Of a stretch of DNA of 64,000 bases, positions 38,292-47,704 are shown piece after piece. The notes beneath the pieces were generated by a model, which was not told where the DNA came from, did no database searches, and saw nothing but the letters and a program-made list of their open reading frames with translations. How positions within the stretch are numbered: the stretch's first letter is position 1; the number at the start of each line of letters is the position of its first letter. Location of the stretch: assembly GCA_947499935.1 (NCBI GenBank), contig CANMQH010000004.1:124001-188000 (forward strand), written 5' to 3'. The position numbers and the translations under genes were made by a program. Source of the DNA: an uncultured Algibacter sp. GTDB lineage: Bacteria; Bacteroidota; Bacteroidia; Flavobacteriales; Flavobacteriaceae.

Positions 38292-38353
38292 ATAAACTTT
38301 TCAAATTATAAATGAGAAACCCGAAGCACTTTAAAAACTGTTTCGGGTTTTTT
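38251..38353 (+). promoter_or_regulatory. Putative transcription attenuator of prfH
   Basis: Four segments can pair alternatively. Segment 1 (38251-38257, AAGGCAT) pairs with 2 (38271-38276, ATGCTT, one bulge). Segment 2 (TGCTTCG, 38272-38278) also pairs perfectly with 3 (CGAAGCA, 38322-38328). Segment 3 as AAACCCGAA (38317-38325) pairs with 4 (TTCGGGTTT, 38342-38350). Pairing 2:3 excludes terminator 3:4. Segments 1 and 2 lie in the leader ORF, so ribosome position could choose the fold. The pairings are seen; the regulation is inferred. Confidence 0.5.
38317..38353 (+). terminator. Intrinsic terminator between leader ORF and prfH
   Basis: A 9-bp stem AAACCCGAA / TTCGGGTTT is followed by three further T residues. 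It lies 120 bp upstream of the prfH start, where it would block the repair operon unless disrupted. Confidence 0.75.
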
Positions 38354-38472
38354 ATTTTCTATCGTTAACCATTTCGGTTAAAACATTTCCAAAATAGTAA
38401 AATTTCAAGCTAAATTTCCTTGGGCACATGTTCTATGTGTGTCTAAATGAACTTCAAAAAAATAATATTAAA

Positions 38473-39168
38473 ATGAAAACTAAAATAATACAAATAACGT
38501 CTGGTCGTGGGCCAGCAGAATGTTGTTGGGTTGTGGCTCAAGTTCTAAAACATTTTTTAGAAGCTGTAAAGCATCATGGTATTGCCTATAAAATATTGCA
38601 AAGAGAAAAAGGTATTGAAAACATGACATTACAATCTGTCACGATTCAATTGCAAGCAAAAACTCTAGATGTATTTTTAAGTGACTGGATTGGAACCATA
38701 AAATGGATAGGAGTCTCTAAGTTTAGGCCCCAACACAAACGAAAAAATTGGTTTATAGCTTTAAATGAAATTGAAAGAAAACAAGACCTTCAAATTCATG
38801 AAAAAGACATTACATATCAAGCTACGCGAAGTTGTGGCCCTGGCGGACAGCATGTAAACAAAGTAAGTTCTGCTATTAGAGCAACTCATGTGCCAACCAA
38901 AACACAAGTGTTGGTTATGGATAGTCGCTCACAACATCAAAATAAAAAAATAGCAAAAATCCGTTTACAAGAAAAAGTAAGCGACATACAATTGGAAGTT
39001 TTAAAATCAAATATAAAAACCCAATGGGAAAACCACTTAAATATAGAACGTGGCAACCCCATACAAGTTTTTAGAGGTTCGGATTTTAAGAAAAATACAA
39101 TTGTAAAAACGTTTAAAAAACAACGCAATACATTAAAAAACGAATTGCGAAATCAATTAAATCATTAA
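38473..39168 (+). CDS. prfH: Release factor homologue PrfH
   Basis: A 231-residue class I release-factor-like protein. I start it at 38473, the Met of MKTKIIQITSGRGPAECC, where E. coli PrfH begins; an in-frame ATG 15 codons upstream is unlikely. The catalytic GGQ is at residues 124-126 (SCGPGGQHVNK). PrfH lacks the normal stop-codon domains and occurs with RtcB. RtcB2-PrfH pairs have been reported to rescue ribosomes whose 16S decoding centre was cut, as by colicin E3: PrfH frees the peptide and RtcB religates the RNA. It is followed 4 bp later by a TPR gene. Confidence 0.93.
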   Translation: MKTKIIQITSGRGPAECCWVVAQVLKHFLEAVKHHGIAYKILQREKGIENMTLQSVTIQLQAKTLDVFLSDWIGTIKWIGVSKFRPQHKRKNWFIALNEIERKQDLQIHEKDITYQATRSCGPGGQHVNKVSSAIRATHVPTKTQVLVMDSRSQHQNKKIAKIRLQEKVSDIQLEVLKSNIKTQWENHLNIERGNPIQVFRGSDFKKNTIVKTFKKQRNTLKNELRNQLNH

Positions 39169-39172
39169 ACCA

Positions 39173-39712
39173 ATGGACACAAATTTATTAAACAATTATG
39201 TGCTTAAAGCCATAGATGCTTATCCATACGAACTTGAAGAAACCGTAGAAAATTTAAACTACGCCTTGTCTTACGAATCTAACAACGCTTATGCTTTGTA
39301 TTTAATGGGGCGTTTGCAGGCCGAACAATTTGGCGATTACCAAAAGGCAAAACAATATTATGCCGAAGCTCTGGCTAATAAAATGGATTTTCAAAAAGTG
39401 TATCCACAATACATTTTGGTATTAATATGGAATGAAGATTACAAAGAAGCTCAAAAATTAATCGATTTTGCTTTTACCGTAAAAGGATTAAATAAAGCTG
39501 AGGTATGGTTAAAACAAGGGCAATTATTTGAGAGTCTTCAAGTATATAAAAAAGCAATTAAAGCACTAAAGAAAGCTAAAGTATTTAGCTGTAATGATGA
39601 TTTTACCTGTTTAGTTGATTCTGAAATATCTAGAATTAAAAACAAAAATAAATCTAAAAAGAAGCAATCATCAAAAAAGAAAAAGACTAAAAGCAAGAAA
39701 AACAAAAAATAA
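39173..39712 (+). CDS. TPR protein with lysine-rich tail
   Basis: A 179-residue protein with tetratricopeptide-like helices (AYALYLMGRLQAEQFGDYQKAKQYYAEAL and further repeats to ~150) and a very basic C-terminal tail of about 25 residues, nearly all Lys and Ser, suited to binding RNA or ribosomes. It is cotranscribed with prfH by position (4-bp gap). It could be an adaptor that brings the repair enzymes to the ribosome or to tRNA. Function unproved. Confidence 0.8.
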   Translation: MDTNLLNNYVLKAIDAYPYELEETVENLNYALSYESNNAYALYLMGRLQAEQFGDYQKAKQYYAEALANKMDFQKVYPQYILVLIWNEDYKEAQKLIDFAFTVKGLNKAEVWLKQGQLFESLQVYKKAIKALKKAKVFSCNDDFTCLVDSEISRIKNKNKSKKKQSSKKKKTKSKKNKK

Positions 39713-39716
39713 ATTT

Positions 39717-39757
39717 AACTACGCAAAAACCTTGCGCAATAGCGTAAAATATTTGCA
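39717..39757 (+). promoter_or_regulatory. Motif A: promoter/operator before the tRNA segment
   Basis: AACTACGCA, TTGCGCAATAGCGTAA and ATATTTGC lie in the same order as in motif B (40153-40196), and the first part recurs in motif C. It probably directs transcription of the structured RNA and tRNAs that follow. The -7 match (TATTTG) is not the exact consensus. Confidence 0.5.
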
Positions 39758-39770
39758 GAGTAATTAGAAA

Positions 39771-39831
39771 GAAACCTTTTGGAATCAGGTTTCATAAGTA
39801 GCGCTCCACCAGACAGGGAAGCTGGTGGAGC
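39771..39831 (+). ncRNA. Two stacked hairpins upstream of the tRNA genes
   Basis: GAAACC/GGTTTC arms form a first hairpin (39771-39793). A perfect 10-bp GC-rich stem GCTCCACCAG / CTGGTGGAGC with a 9-nt loop forms a second (39803-39831). There is no T-run, so they look like structured RNA at the 5' end of the tRNA transcript rather than a terminator. They may guide processing or be an RNA ligand of the repair proteins. Confidence 0.45.
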
Positions 39832-39856
39832 TTAATAAACGTTCTTTAAAATAAAA

Positions 39857-39929
39857 CTGGGAAGATAACGATTGGATGTTTACTCGCTTTGGATGCGAGA
39901 GGTTGCAGGTTCGAGTCCTGCTTCTCAGA
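39857..39929 (+). tRNA. tRNA-Pro-like RNA (anticodon TGG), atypical core
   Basis: A 73-nt cloverleaf: acceptor CTGGGAA/TTCTCAG, anticodon stem CTCGC/GCGAG with loop TTTGGAT (anticodon TGG), T arm GCAGG-TTCGAGT-CCTGC, discriminator A. It departs from normal tRNA: position 8 is G instead of T, position 14 is G instead of A, and the D stem TAAC/GTTT has a T-T end pair. CCA is not encoded. It is probably a divergent or specialised tRNA carried by the island. Confidence 0.65.
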
Positions 39930-39939
39930 CAATAAAACT

Positions 39940-40024
39940 GGAAGTATTGAGCAATTGGTTGGCTCCTCAGACTGTAAATCTGATTTCTTAATTGAACGTG
40001 TAGGTTCGAGTCCTACTACTTCCA
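39940..40024 (+). tRNA. tRNA-Tyr (anticodon GTA)
   Basis: An 85-nt class II tRNA: perfect 7-bp acceptor GGAAGTA/TACTTCC, T8, D stem GAGC/GCTC with GG in the loop, anticodon stem TCAGA/TCTGA with loop CTGTAAA, a 16-nt variable arm with a short TTC/GAA stem, and T arm GTAGG-TTCGAGT-CCTAC. It starts 10 nt after the Pro-like RNA, and both are preceded by AATAAAACTGG or a near copy of it. It lies between protein genes of the repair island, away from the usual Thr-Tyr-Gly-Thr-tuf cluster of flavobacteria, so it is likely an extra copy. Confidence 0.85.
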
Positions 40025-40152
40025 CATCAAGCAAGTCTTGTTACGTGTTTCGGTATAGCACTATTGTATAAATCCTTGCTCAATGGGCATGAGGGTTTTA
40101 TATGCAACTTGACTTGAAGGCTTCGGTTATTATAATTTGAAAGAAAACTAAA
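40025..40152 (+). other. Structured gap after the tRNAs
   Basis: No gene is recognised. CAAGTC near 40030 can pair with GACTTG near 40119, enclosing a small hairpin CTCA-ATGGGCA-TGAG with a 7-nt loop near 40079-40093. This could be a decayed third tRNA or part of one longer RNA, but no T arm is present. Confidence 0.3.
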
Positions 40153-40196
40153 ACTGCGTAAAACTATTGCGTAATACGCTATAATATTTGTAATGT
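40153..40196 (+). promoter_or_regulatory. Motif B: promoter/operator before the 147-aa gene
   Basis: Close match to motif A in order and spacing: AACTGCGTAA, then TTGCGTAATACGC containing the perfect palindrome GCGTAATACGC, then ATAATATTTG. It lies 11-54 bp upstream of the 147-aa gene, so the RtcB half of the island may have its own promoter under the same control as the tRNA segment. Confidence 0.5.
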
Positions 40197-40206
40197 AATT
40201 AAAATA

Positions 40207-40650
40207 ATGTTTTTCATTGAATACAAAATATCAGGAGCTGGTTGGGCTTCAGGGAAAATAGGAAACAACGAAAAAACCATAACAATGGGAGTCTCTTATT
40301 TACACGATTCTTTAAAAGAATTAGCACAATCTGCTATAGACATAAAAAATGCAGAACTAAAAACAATTGTATTTATGGATGAACCTGGGGAATACATATT
40401 ACTACTTAAACGTAGAAATGATAATATAATTAAATACGAATTACGATGGTATCCTGATTGGAATAGTTGGAATTTAATAAGTGAAGACAATTTTAAACTA
40501 AAACTAAAAGGAGAAACTACGGTAACAAAATTTACTAACCAAGTTAGAAATATACTAATAGAAATTTTAAAAGATTTAACTCCTGAAGAGTACGAAGAAA
40601 AATGGATAAATCACAAATTTCCAATGGATGAATACAAATCATTGAAATAA
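40207..40650 (+). CDS. 147-aa protein of unknown family in the RtcB operon
   Basis: A small soluble alpha/beta protein, beta-rich to about residue 100 (including YILLLKRRNDNIIKYELRWYPDWNSW) and helical at the end (LKDLTPEEYEEKWINHKFP). No known motif is visible. It resembles the general make-up of small immunity or binding proteins, but I would not assign that. It starts 9 bp before the rtcB start, so it is very likely cotranscribed with the RNA ligase. Confidence 0.65.
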   Translation: MFFIEYKISGAGWASGKIGNNEKTITMGVSYLHDSLKELAQSAIDIKNAELKTIVFMDEPGEYILLLKRRNDNIIKYELRWYPDWNSWNLISEDNFKLKLKGETTVTKFTNQVRNILIEILKDLTPEEYEEKWINHKFPMDEYKSLK

Positions 40651-40656
40651 GAATAA

Positions 40657-42746
<2,090 letters not shown>

Positions 42747-42747
42747 A

Positions 42748-43493
42748 ATGAAAACTAAAATACTAGAAAACTCTCTCAAATCGAGAAAGAGAAAAATATA
42801 GAAATACTATTTGCAGTAGAATCTGGAAGTAGAGCTTGGGGATTTGAATCACCAGATTCAGATTACGATATTCGTTTTGTATATAAACATCAAAAAGAAT
42901 GGTATTTAAACCTTTGGGAACAAAAAGATACTATTGAGTTTATAACAGAAGACGATTTAGATGGCTCTGGTTGGGAATTTAAAAAAGCCTTAAAATTGTT
43001 GGCCAAATCAAATGCCTCATTTTTAAGTTGGCTATTTTCGCCTATAATTTATAAAGCCAATGAAGCGTTTTTAAACGGCATGAAGTCATTAGCAGAAAAC
43101 AACTTTAACCCAGTCGCTGGTTTTTATCATTATCACAGCATGAGCAAAGGTTTTGAAGAAACCTTAAACACAGAGAAGATGACTCTTAAAAGTTATTTCT
43201 ATGCTATTAGAACTGCTTTATGTGCCAATTGGATTTATAAAAATGAAACAATTCCTCCAGTATTATTTACAGAATTGTATTCAATAATTGATGAAAAATA
43301 TCATGTTACTTTAAATGATTTAATTTATTTAAAAAGTAAACATATAGAGAAAAGCACAGAACCAGTAAGTGATACTCTAATTAAATTAGTTAAAGATATT
43401 GTTGCAGAAAACGAAAGCATAAAAAATAATTTAATAAACAAAAAACCTAATCCTGAAGAATTCAATACATTCTTCTTAAAAACAGTAGAATGA
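42748..43493 (+). pseudogene. YcgL-type nucleotidyltransferase with early frameshift
   Basis: The ATG at 42748 reads MKTKILENS and then hits a stop 18 codons in. From about 42771 the adjacent frame reads LSQIEKEKNIEILFAVESG, then the nucleotidyltransferase signature GSRAWGFESPDSDYDIRF, and continues without a break to 43493. One missing base near 42768-42773 explains it. The rest (catalytic Asp pair, helical C-terminus) is intact. It may be a true mutation, a sequencing error, a programmed shift or a non-ATG start. It overlaps the next gene by 4 bp (ATGA). Confidence 0.75.
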
Positions 43494-44560
43494 CAATTGA
43501 AGAATTAAAAAAATCAGGTTCAATAATTTTTGAAAGTATTAGTGGCAGTAGGTCTTATGGTTTAGATACTGCCACTTCTGATACTGATATAAGAGGTGTG
43601 TTTATTTTACCCAAAGAACAGTTTTATTCATTAAACTATATTAGTCAAATTAATAACGAGACTAATGATATAGCTTACTATGAATTAAGTAAATTCATAG
43701 AATTACTCTCTAAAAATAACCCAAATATAATGGAGTTATTAAATGTGCCTGATGAATGTGTGCTTTATAAGCATCCAATATTTGATAGCATTAAAAAGGA
43801 GGATTTCCTATCAAAACTCTGTAAAAATACATTTGCTAATTACGCCTTTACACAAATAAAAAAAGCAAGAGGTTTAAATAAGAAAATTGTAAATCCTGTT
43901 GAAAAAGAAAGAAAAGCAGTAGAAGACTTTTGCTATGTAACAGAAGAAAAGCAGTCTGTTTTATTTAAAGATTTCATTTATAAAAAAGGTTTAAATCCAA
44001 AGTATTGTGGGTTAGTTAAACTGACTCACATGAAAGATTGTTATAGCCTATTTTATAATGAAGATTTGAATTATAATGGGATATCTAGAAGAAATTCTAA
44101 CGAAGTGTGCTTGAGTTCTGTTCCTAAGCCTGAAATACCAATAGCTATTTTATATTTTAATGTTGATGGCTATTCATCCTATTGCAAAAAATATAAAGAA
44201 TATTGGGATTGGGTCAGTAAAAGAAATGAAGATCGTTACAAAAACAATATATCTCATAGCAAGAATTACGACGCCAAAAATATGATGCACACCTTTAGGT
44301 TACTTCATATGGCAAAAGAAATTGGCTTAAATAATGAAATAAACGTTCGTAGGGCTGATAGAGATTTTCTCTTATCTATAAAAAATGCTGACTTTGAATA
44401 TGATGATTTGGTAAATAAAGCAGAAAACAAGAAAAAAGAACTCGATGTGATTTATAATAATTCGAATTTAATAGAAAAACCAAATCTTGAAACTGTTAAT
44501 AAATTACTTTTTACAATTAGAAATGATTTTTACAAACTAAAAGAGGATTTAAAAAATTAA
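43490..44560 (+). CDS. YcgL-type nucleotidyltransferase
   Basis: A 356-residue member of the COG3541/YcgL-like nucleotidyltransferase group. The core motif GSRSYGLDTATSDTDIRG supplies Gly19-Ser20 and the metal-binding Asp31 and Asp33. A large helical C-terminal region follows. Such enzymes recur beside RtcB in repair loci and are expected to add nucleotides to RNA ends or to modify them. It ends the island and is followed by palindrome R2. Confidence 0.8.
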   Translation: MTIEELKKSGSIIFESISGSRSYGLDTATSDTDIRGVFILPKEQFYSLNYISQINNETNDIAYYELSKFIELLSKNNPNIMELLNVPDECVLYKHPIFDSIKKEDFLSKLCKNTFANYAFTQIKKARGLNKKIVNPVEKERKAVEDFCYVTEEKQSVLFKDFIYKKGLNPKYCGLVKLTHMKDCYSLFYNEDLNYNGISRRNSNEVCLSSVPKPEIPIAILYFNVDGYSSYCKKYKEYWDWVSKRNEDRYKNNISHSKNYDAKNMMHTFRLLHMAKEIGLNNEINVRRADRDFLLSIKNADFEYDDLVNKAENKKKELDVIYNNSNLIEKPNLETVNKLLFTIRNDFYKLKEDLKN

Positions 44561-44563
44561 ACC

Positions 44564-44596
44564 AGACCTCACAGGTCTTAAAAACCTGTGAGGTCT
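44564..44596. repeat. 33-bp REP-like palindrome R2
   Basis: The same 33-bp form as R1, with one arm mismatch. It lies between two convergent genes, where it could also serve as a transcription end for both. Confidence 0.85.
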
Positions 44597-44611
44597 CCCT
44601 AAGTTAATTCA

Positions 44612-46855
44612 TTAATCAAACCGCTTCAATAACGCTGGTAAATAAAACATATCAGTAATTAAAGCAATAGCAACGGTAACCGAACACAACAACCCAAAGT
44701 CACTAACCGAAGGCGTTGCACTAGAGGCTATAATTAAAAACCCGCCAACCAATGCTATAGTCGTAGAAATTAGCGCACCCCCTGTATAGCGCATGGCATT
44801 GTTCATTCTCAATTCGGACGAACCTATAACACTTTTGCTCAATCTGTATTTATAGACCAAATGGATGGTGTCGTCCATGGCAATACCCAGCATAATGGGC
44901 GTAATCATAGCTGTGGTTACATCTAGCGGAATATCTAAAAGGCTCATAAAAATCGCTAAAACGGTCAATGGTAATAAATTTGGAATCAGCACTAATAATG
45001 TGGTTTTTAGACTTTTTATAAAAATCCAAAGGCACAAGAAAGCTACAAAAAAAGCCACGAAAAACGATTTAAACTGTGTTTCTAAAATAAAATTATTGAG
45101 TTGCGCAAAAACCACAGCAAAACCATTTATTTTTAATGTGTAATTTTTAGTGCCGAATGAGGATTCAAAACTTCGCTTTATATCCTCCATGACTTGCTCT
45201 AGTTCGGATGTTTTCATCTCACGTAGCGTTAACGTAAAACCCGCGGTGGTTAAATCTTCAGAAAATAGTTTAAAAAAGCGGTTATCGCTAGTATTTAAAT
45301 CTGCCAACATGGTTTTTAGTTGGTTTTCGGAAACATTGGACTGAAACAATACAGGTGTTCGCTTCTCCATAAATGATTTAATAGTAATTACCGAAACCGG
45401 AAACGAAATTAGAGGATTAGCTTCCAGTTTATTTTGAAAAACCTCCAATTGTCTCATGGCTTCCTTATTCAATATTTTCGTTCCATTACTTGTCGAAATA
45501 TTAAGTTGTAATCGGTTGCTTCCTCCCAATTCTACCTCAACCTTTCTCAAATCGTCTTTCGCTTTACCTTCGGCTAAAAGATTTCTGGAATTGGTATCTA
45601 TCTTCACCTGAAATACAGAATAAGCACCAAACAGAAGCACCAAAGTAAAACCCGTGATAATGGTGTTTTTATACTGCGATGTAAACGTGTTTAGCCAATT
45701 TATAAAACGCGTTTGATTCACCTTTTTAAAACTTAAAACGGCTTTAGTTTGCTCAAAATTTAAATGCATAAAACTAAAGCCTATAATGGTAATAATATAC
45801 ACCAAAATAAAACTAAGCACCAAGCCTACACAGGTAAATACGCCCATGTTTTTAAACGCTGGTAATGGCGATAAATACAAAGCAAAATAACCAACAAATG
45901 TAGTAAGCGTGGTGTAAAAGCAAGGTGTAAAACTTTTACGTATGGCTACGGCTAGAAGTTCAATCTTAGATAACGATTGGTTTATAAGGCCTTCTTTATG
46001 ATAGATATTAATAATATGTACAGCATCACTAACACTATAAACCATGAGTATGGTAGGGATAAGCATAGAAATCATATTCAATGCAAAACCCAATGATGTT
46101 ATCAACCCAAACAATAAACTTACTGGCACAGCCACAGATAACAGCGAAATAATAAGATAACGCTTACTCGGCAATAAAAACAAGAGCATTAAAGTAATAA
46201 CCAAAATCGTTAAAATACCGAACGTGAGGCTCTCTTTATAGATGCCCTTACTATAAGCTTCGTTTAAAACAGGTGGCCCAGTTAAATAATAATTGGCATA
46301 TTGTTTTTCTATAATAGTGCGTATCTCGCCAGCGATATCCTGGCGCTTTTCTTCTATCGTAGGCGTTGGATTTAATTGTATATAAAAAAACTGATTTTTA
46401 TAATCTTTTGTCACCAATTGCGACGTTACATTTGGTAATTTTGAAAACAAACTTTTTAGGCCTTTTTCACTTCGTTTAGAAGTGTATAAAGCATCAAAAT
46501 TAATTTTATTATTAGCATAAATCGGATATTTTGCTTTTGCTAAACTGAATGTGGTATTAACATATGGCAGACTTTCAATAGCGTTATGAAGTTGATTTAA
46601 TTGAGACATTTCGGTCGCACCAATGGCATTTTCAACAGGAAGCATGACGATAAAAATTTCATCAGAACCAAAGTTTTCTTGAAAATCGATATATGCCTTA
46701 TAACTTGGGTCGTCTTCTAAAAACCAAATAGAAAGTGAATTGTCCACTCGCAATTTTTGAAGCGTTTGATACCCAGAAAGTCCCATTAAAATAGCTAAAA
46801 TTACGATTACCGCTATTCTGAATTTTATAAGTATTTCTATACTTTTTTCTAACAT
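44612..46855 (-). CDS. RND/MMPL-family lipid exporter
   Basis: A 747-residue membrane protein of the RND superfamily (MMPL type). It has two similar halves, each with a first helix, a large extracytoplasmic domain and a five-helix bundle; the acidic intramembrane pairs appear in MVYSVSDAVHIINIYHKEG and GIAMDDTIHLVYKYRLS. Such proteins move lipids or hydrophobic products. It is the last gene of the phenolic-lipid cluster and overlaps the PPTase gene by 7 bp, so it probably exports or places the product. Confidence 0.85.
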   Translation of the reverse strand: MLEKSIEILIKFRIAVIVILAILMGLSGYQTLQKLRVDNSLSIWFLEDDPSYKAYIDFQENFGSDEIFIVMLPVENAIGATEMSQLNQLHNAIESLPYVNTTFSLAKAKYPIYANNKINFDALYTSKRSEKGLKSLFSKLPNVTSQLVTKDYKNQFFYIQLNPTPTIEEKRQDIAGEIRTIIEKQYANYYLTGPPVLNEAYSKGIYKESLTFGILTILVITLMLLFLLPSKRYLIISLLSVAVPVSLLFGLITSLGFALNMISMLIPTILMVYSVSDAVHIINIYHKEGLINQSLSKIELLAVAIRKSFTPCFYTTLTTFVGYFALYLSPLPAFKNMGVFTCVGLVLSFILVYIITIIGFSFMHLNFEQTKAVLSFKKVNQTRFINWLNTFTSQYKNTIITGFTLVLLFGAYSVFQVKIDTNSRNLLAEGKAKDDLRKVEVELGGSNRLQLNISTSNGTKILNKEAMRQLEVFQNKLEANPLISFPVSVITIKSFMEKRTPVLFQSNVSENQLKTMLADLNTSDNRFFKLFSEDLTTAGFTLTLREMKTSELEQVMEDIKRSFESSFGTKNYTLKINGFAVVFAQLNNFILETQFKSFFVAFFVAFLCLWIFIKSLKTTLLVLIPNLLPLTVLAIFMSLLDIPLDVTTAMITPIMLGIAMDDTIHLVYKYRLSKSVIGSSELRMNNAMRYTGGALISTTIALVGGFLIIASSATPSVSDFGLLCSVTVAIALITDMFYLPALLKRFD

Positions 46856-47430
46856 GGTTTTAATTCTGAAATTGCAAACGTTCCATAATGGCCGTGATGA
46901 CTTATGGCCACCGATAGTTGTAACGGCTCTGAATTATGATATATTAAAGGCACTCCCAATTTTGAAGTTTTTACAGATACATTTGAAGTATAGCCGAATT
47001 GTTTAGAGACTTGTTTTACCAACATAACTCTGGTCGCTTCACTTTGTGTTTTACGATTTGTGTTTTCAAAAATTATAATTTTTGAAGATATCTTATGATG
47101 ATTTAAACGGGCTTCCGATAGAATATACTGCTTCGTTTTTTTAGTTTTCACGATACATCCAAATGTTTTATAAACTACGTTTCCATGTGAAGCATTAAGC
47201 ATACACTCAAACTGTTTTGGATTATAAAAACGTGAGGGGTAAAGCTGGGTGTAGAGTTTATATGCAGATTCCTTCATGCTCCATAACTGCCACACCATAG
47301 AAAATGCATCATTTGAATCTTCAATATACCGTCTTTCTTGTGGTGTAAATAATTTTTCTAAAAACCGAGGACGTTGCCAATGTGTTGTCCGTTTTGTTTC
47401 TTCAATATCAATAATATCGGTGCCAACCAT
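46849..47430 (-). CDS. 4'-phosphopantetheinyl transferase
   Basis: A 193-residue Sfp/AcpS-like transferase with VGTDIIDIEE and the magnesium/CoA motif WSMKESAYKLY. It attaches phosphopantetheine to carrier-protein serines. Its one-base overlap with the ACP gene shows it is dedicated to that ACP. Confidence 0.88.
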   Translation of the reverse strand: MVGTDIIDIEETKRTTHWQRPRFLEKLFTPQERRYIEDSNDAFSMVWQLWSMKESAYKLYTQLYPSRFYNPKQFECMLNASHGNVVYKTFGCIVKTKKTKQYILSEARLNHHKISSKIIIFENTNRKTQSEATRVMLVKQVSKQFGYTSNVSVKTSKLGVPLIYHNSEPLQLSVAISHHGHYGTFAISELKPC

Positions 47431-47681
47431 TAGGCATTTAACTTTGTGGTTACAATATCCATAGCCGATTTTACAGTAAGCATTTGCTCCATATCTTCAT
47501 TCTCTAACCGAATATCAAATTCGTCTTCAATATCCAAAATAATATCTACCAAGTTTGCAGAATTGATTTTTAAATCTTTTACAAAATCAGTATCTTGAGA
47601 TAATGCCTTAAAGGCAGCTTCATCTTGTATATAAGGTTTAATAATCGTTTTTAGTTTTTTAATAAGTTCTTCATTATTCAT
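47430..47681 (-). CDS. Dedicated acyl carrier protein
   Basis: An 83-residue ACP. The prosthetic-group Ser lies in KINSANLVDIILDIEDEFDI, a variant of the usual DSL site (NSAN). It is clearly different from the housekeeping ACP at 8976 and sits next to a PPTase and a ketosynthase, so it is a secondary-pathway carrier. Confidence 0.88.
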   Translation of the reverse strand: MNNEELIKKLKTIIKPYIQDEAAFKALSQDTDFVKDLKINSANLVDIILDIEDEFDIRLENEDMEQMLTVKSAMDIVTTKLNA

Positions 47682-47704
47682 GAGGGGTTCTTTTTAATGT
47701 AAAG

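Noticed and set aside
39846-40071. Short frames on both strands across the tRNA segment
   Set aside because: They are read through the two tRNA genes and are explained by them.
40079-40093. A possible third tRNA anticodon arm with loop ATGGGCA
   Set aside because: Only a 4-bp stem and no T arm or acceptor stem; recorded only as a structured gap.
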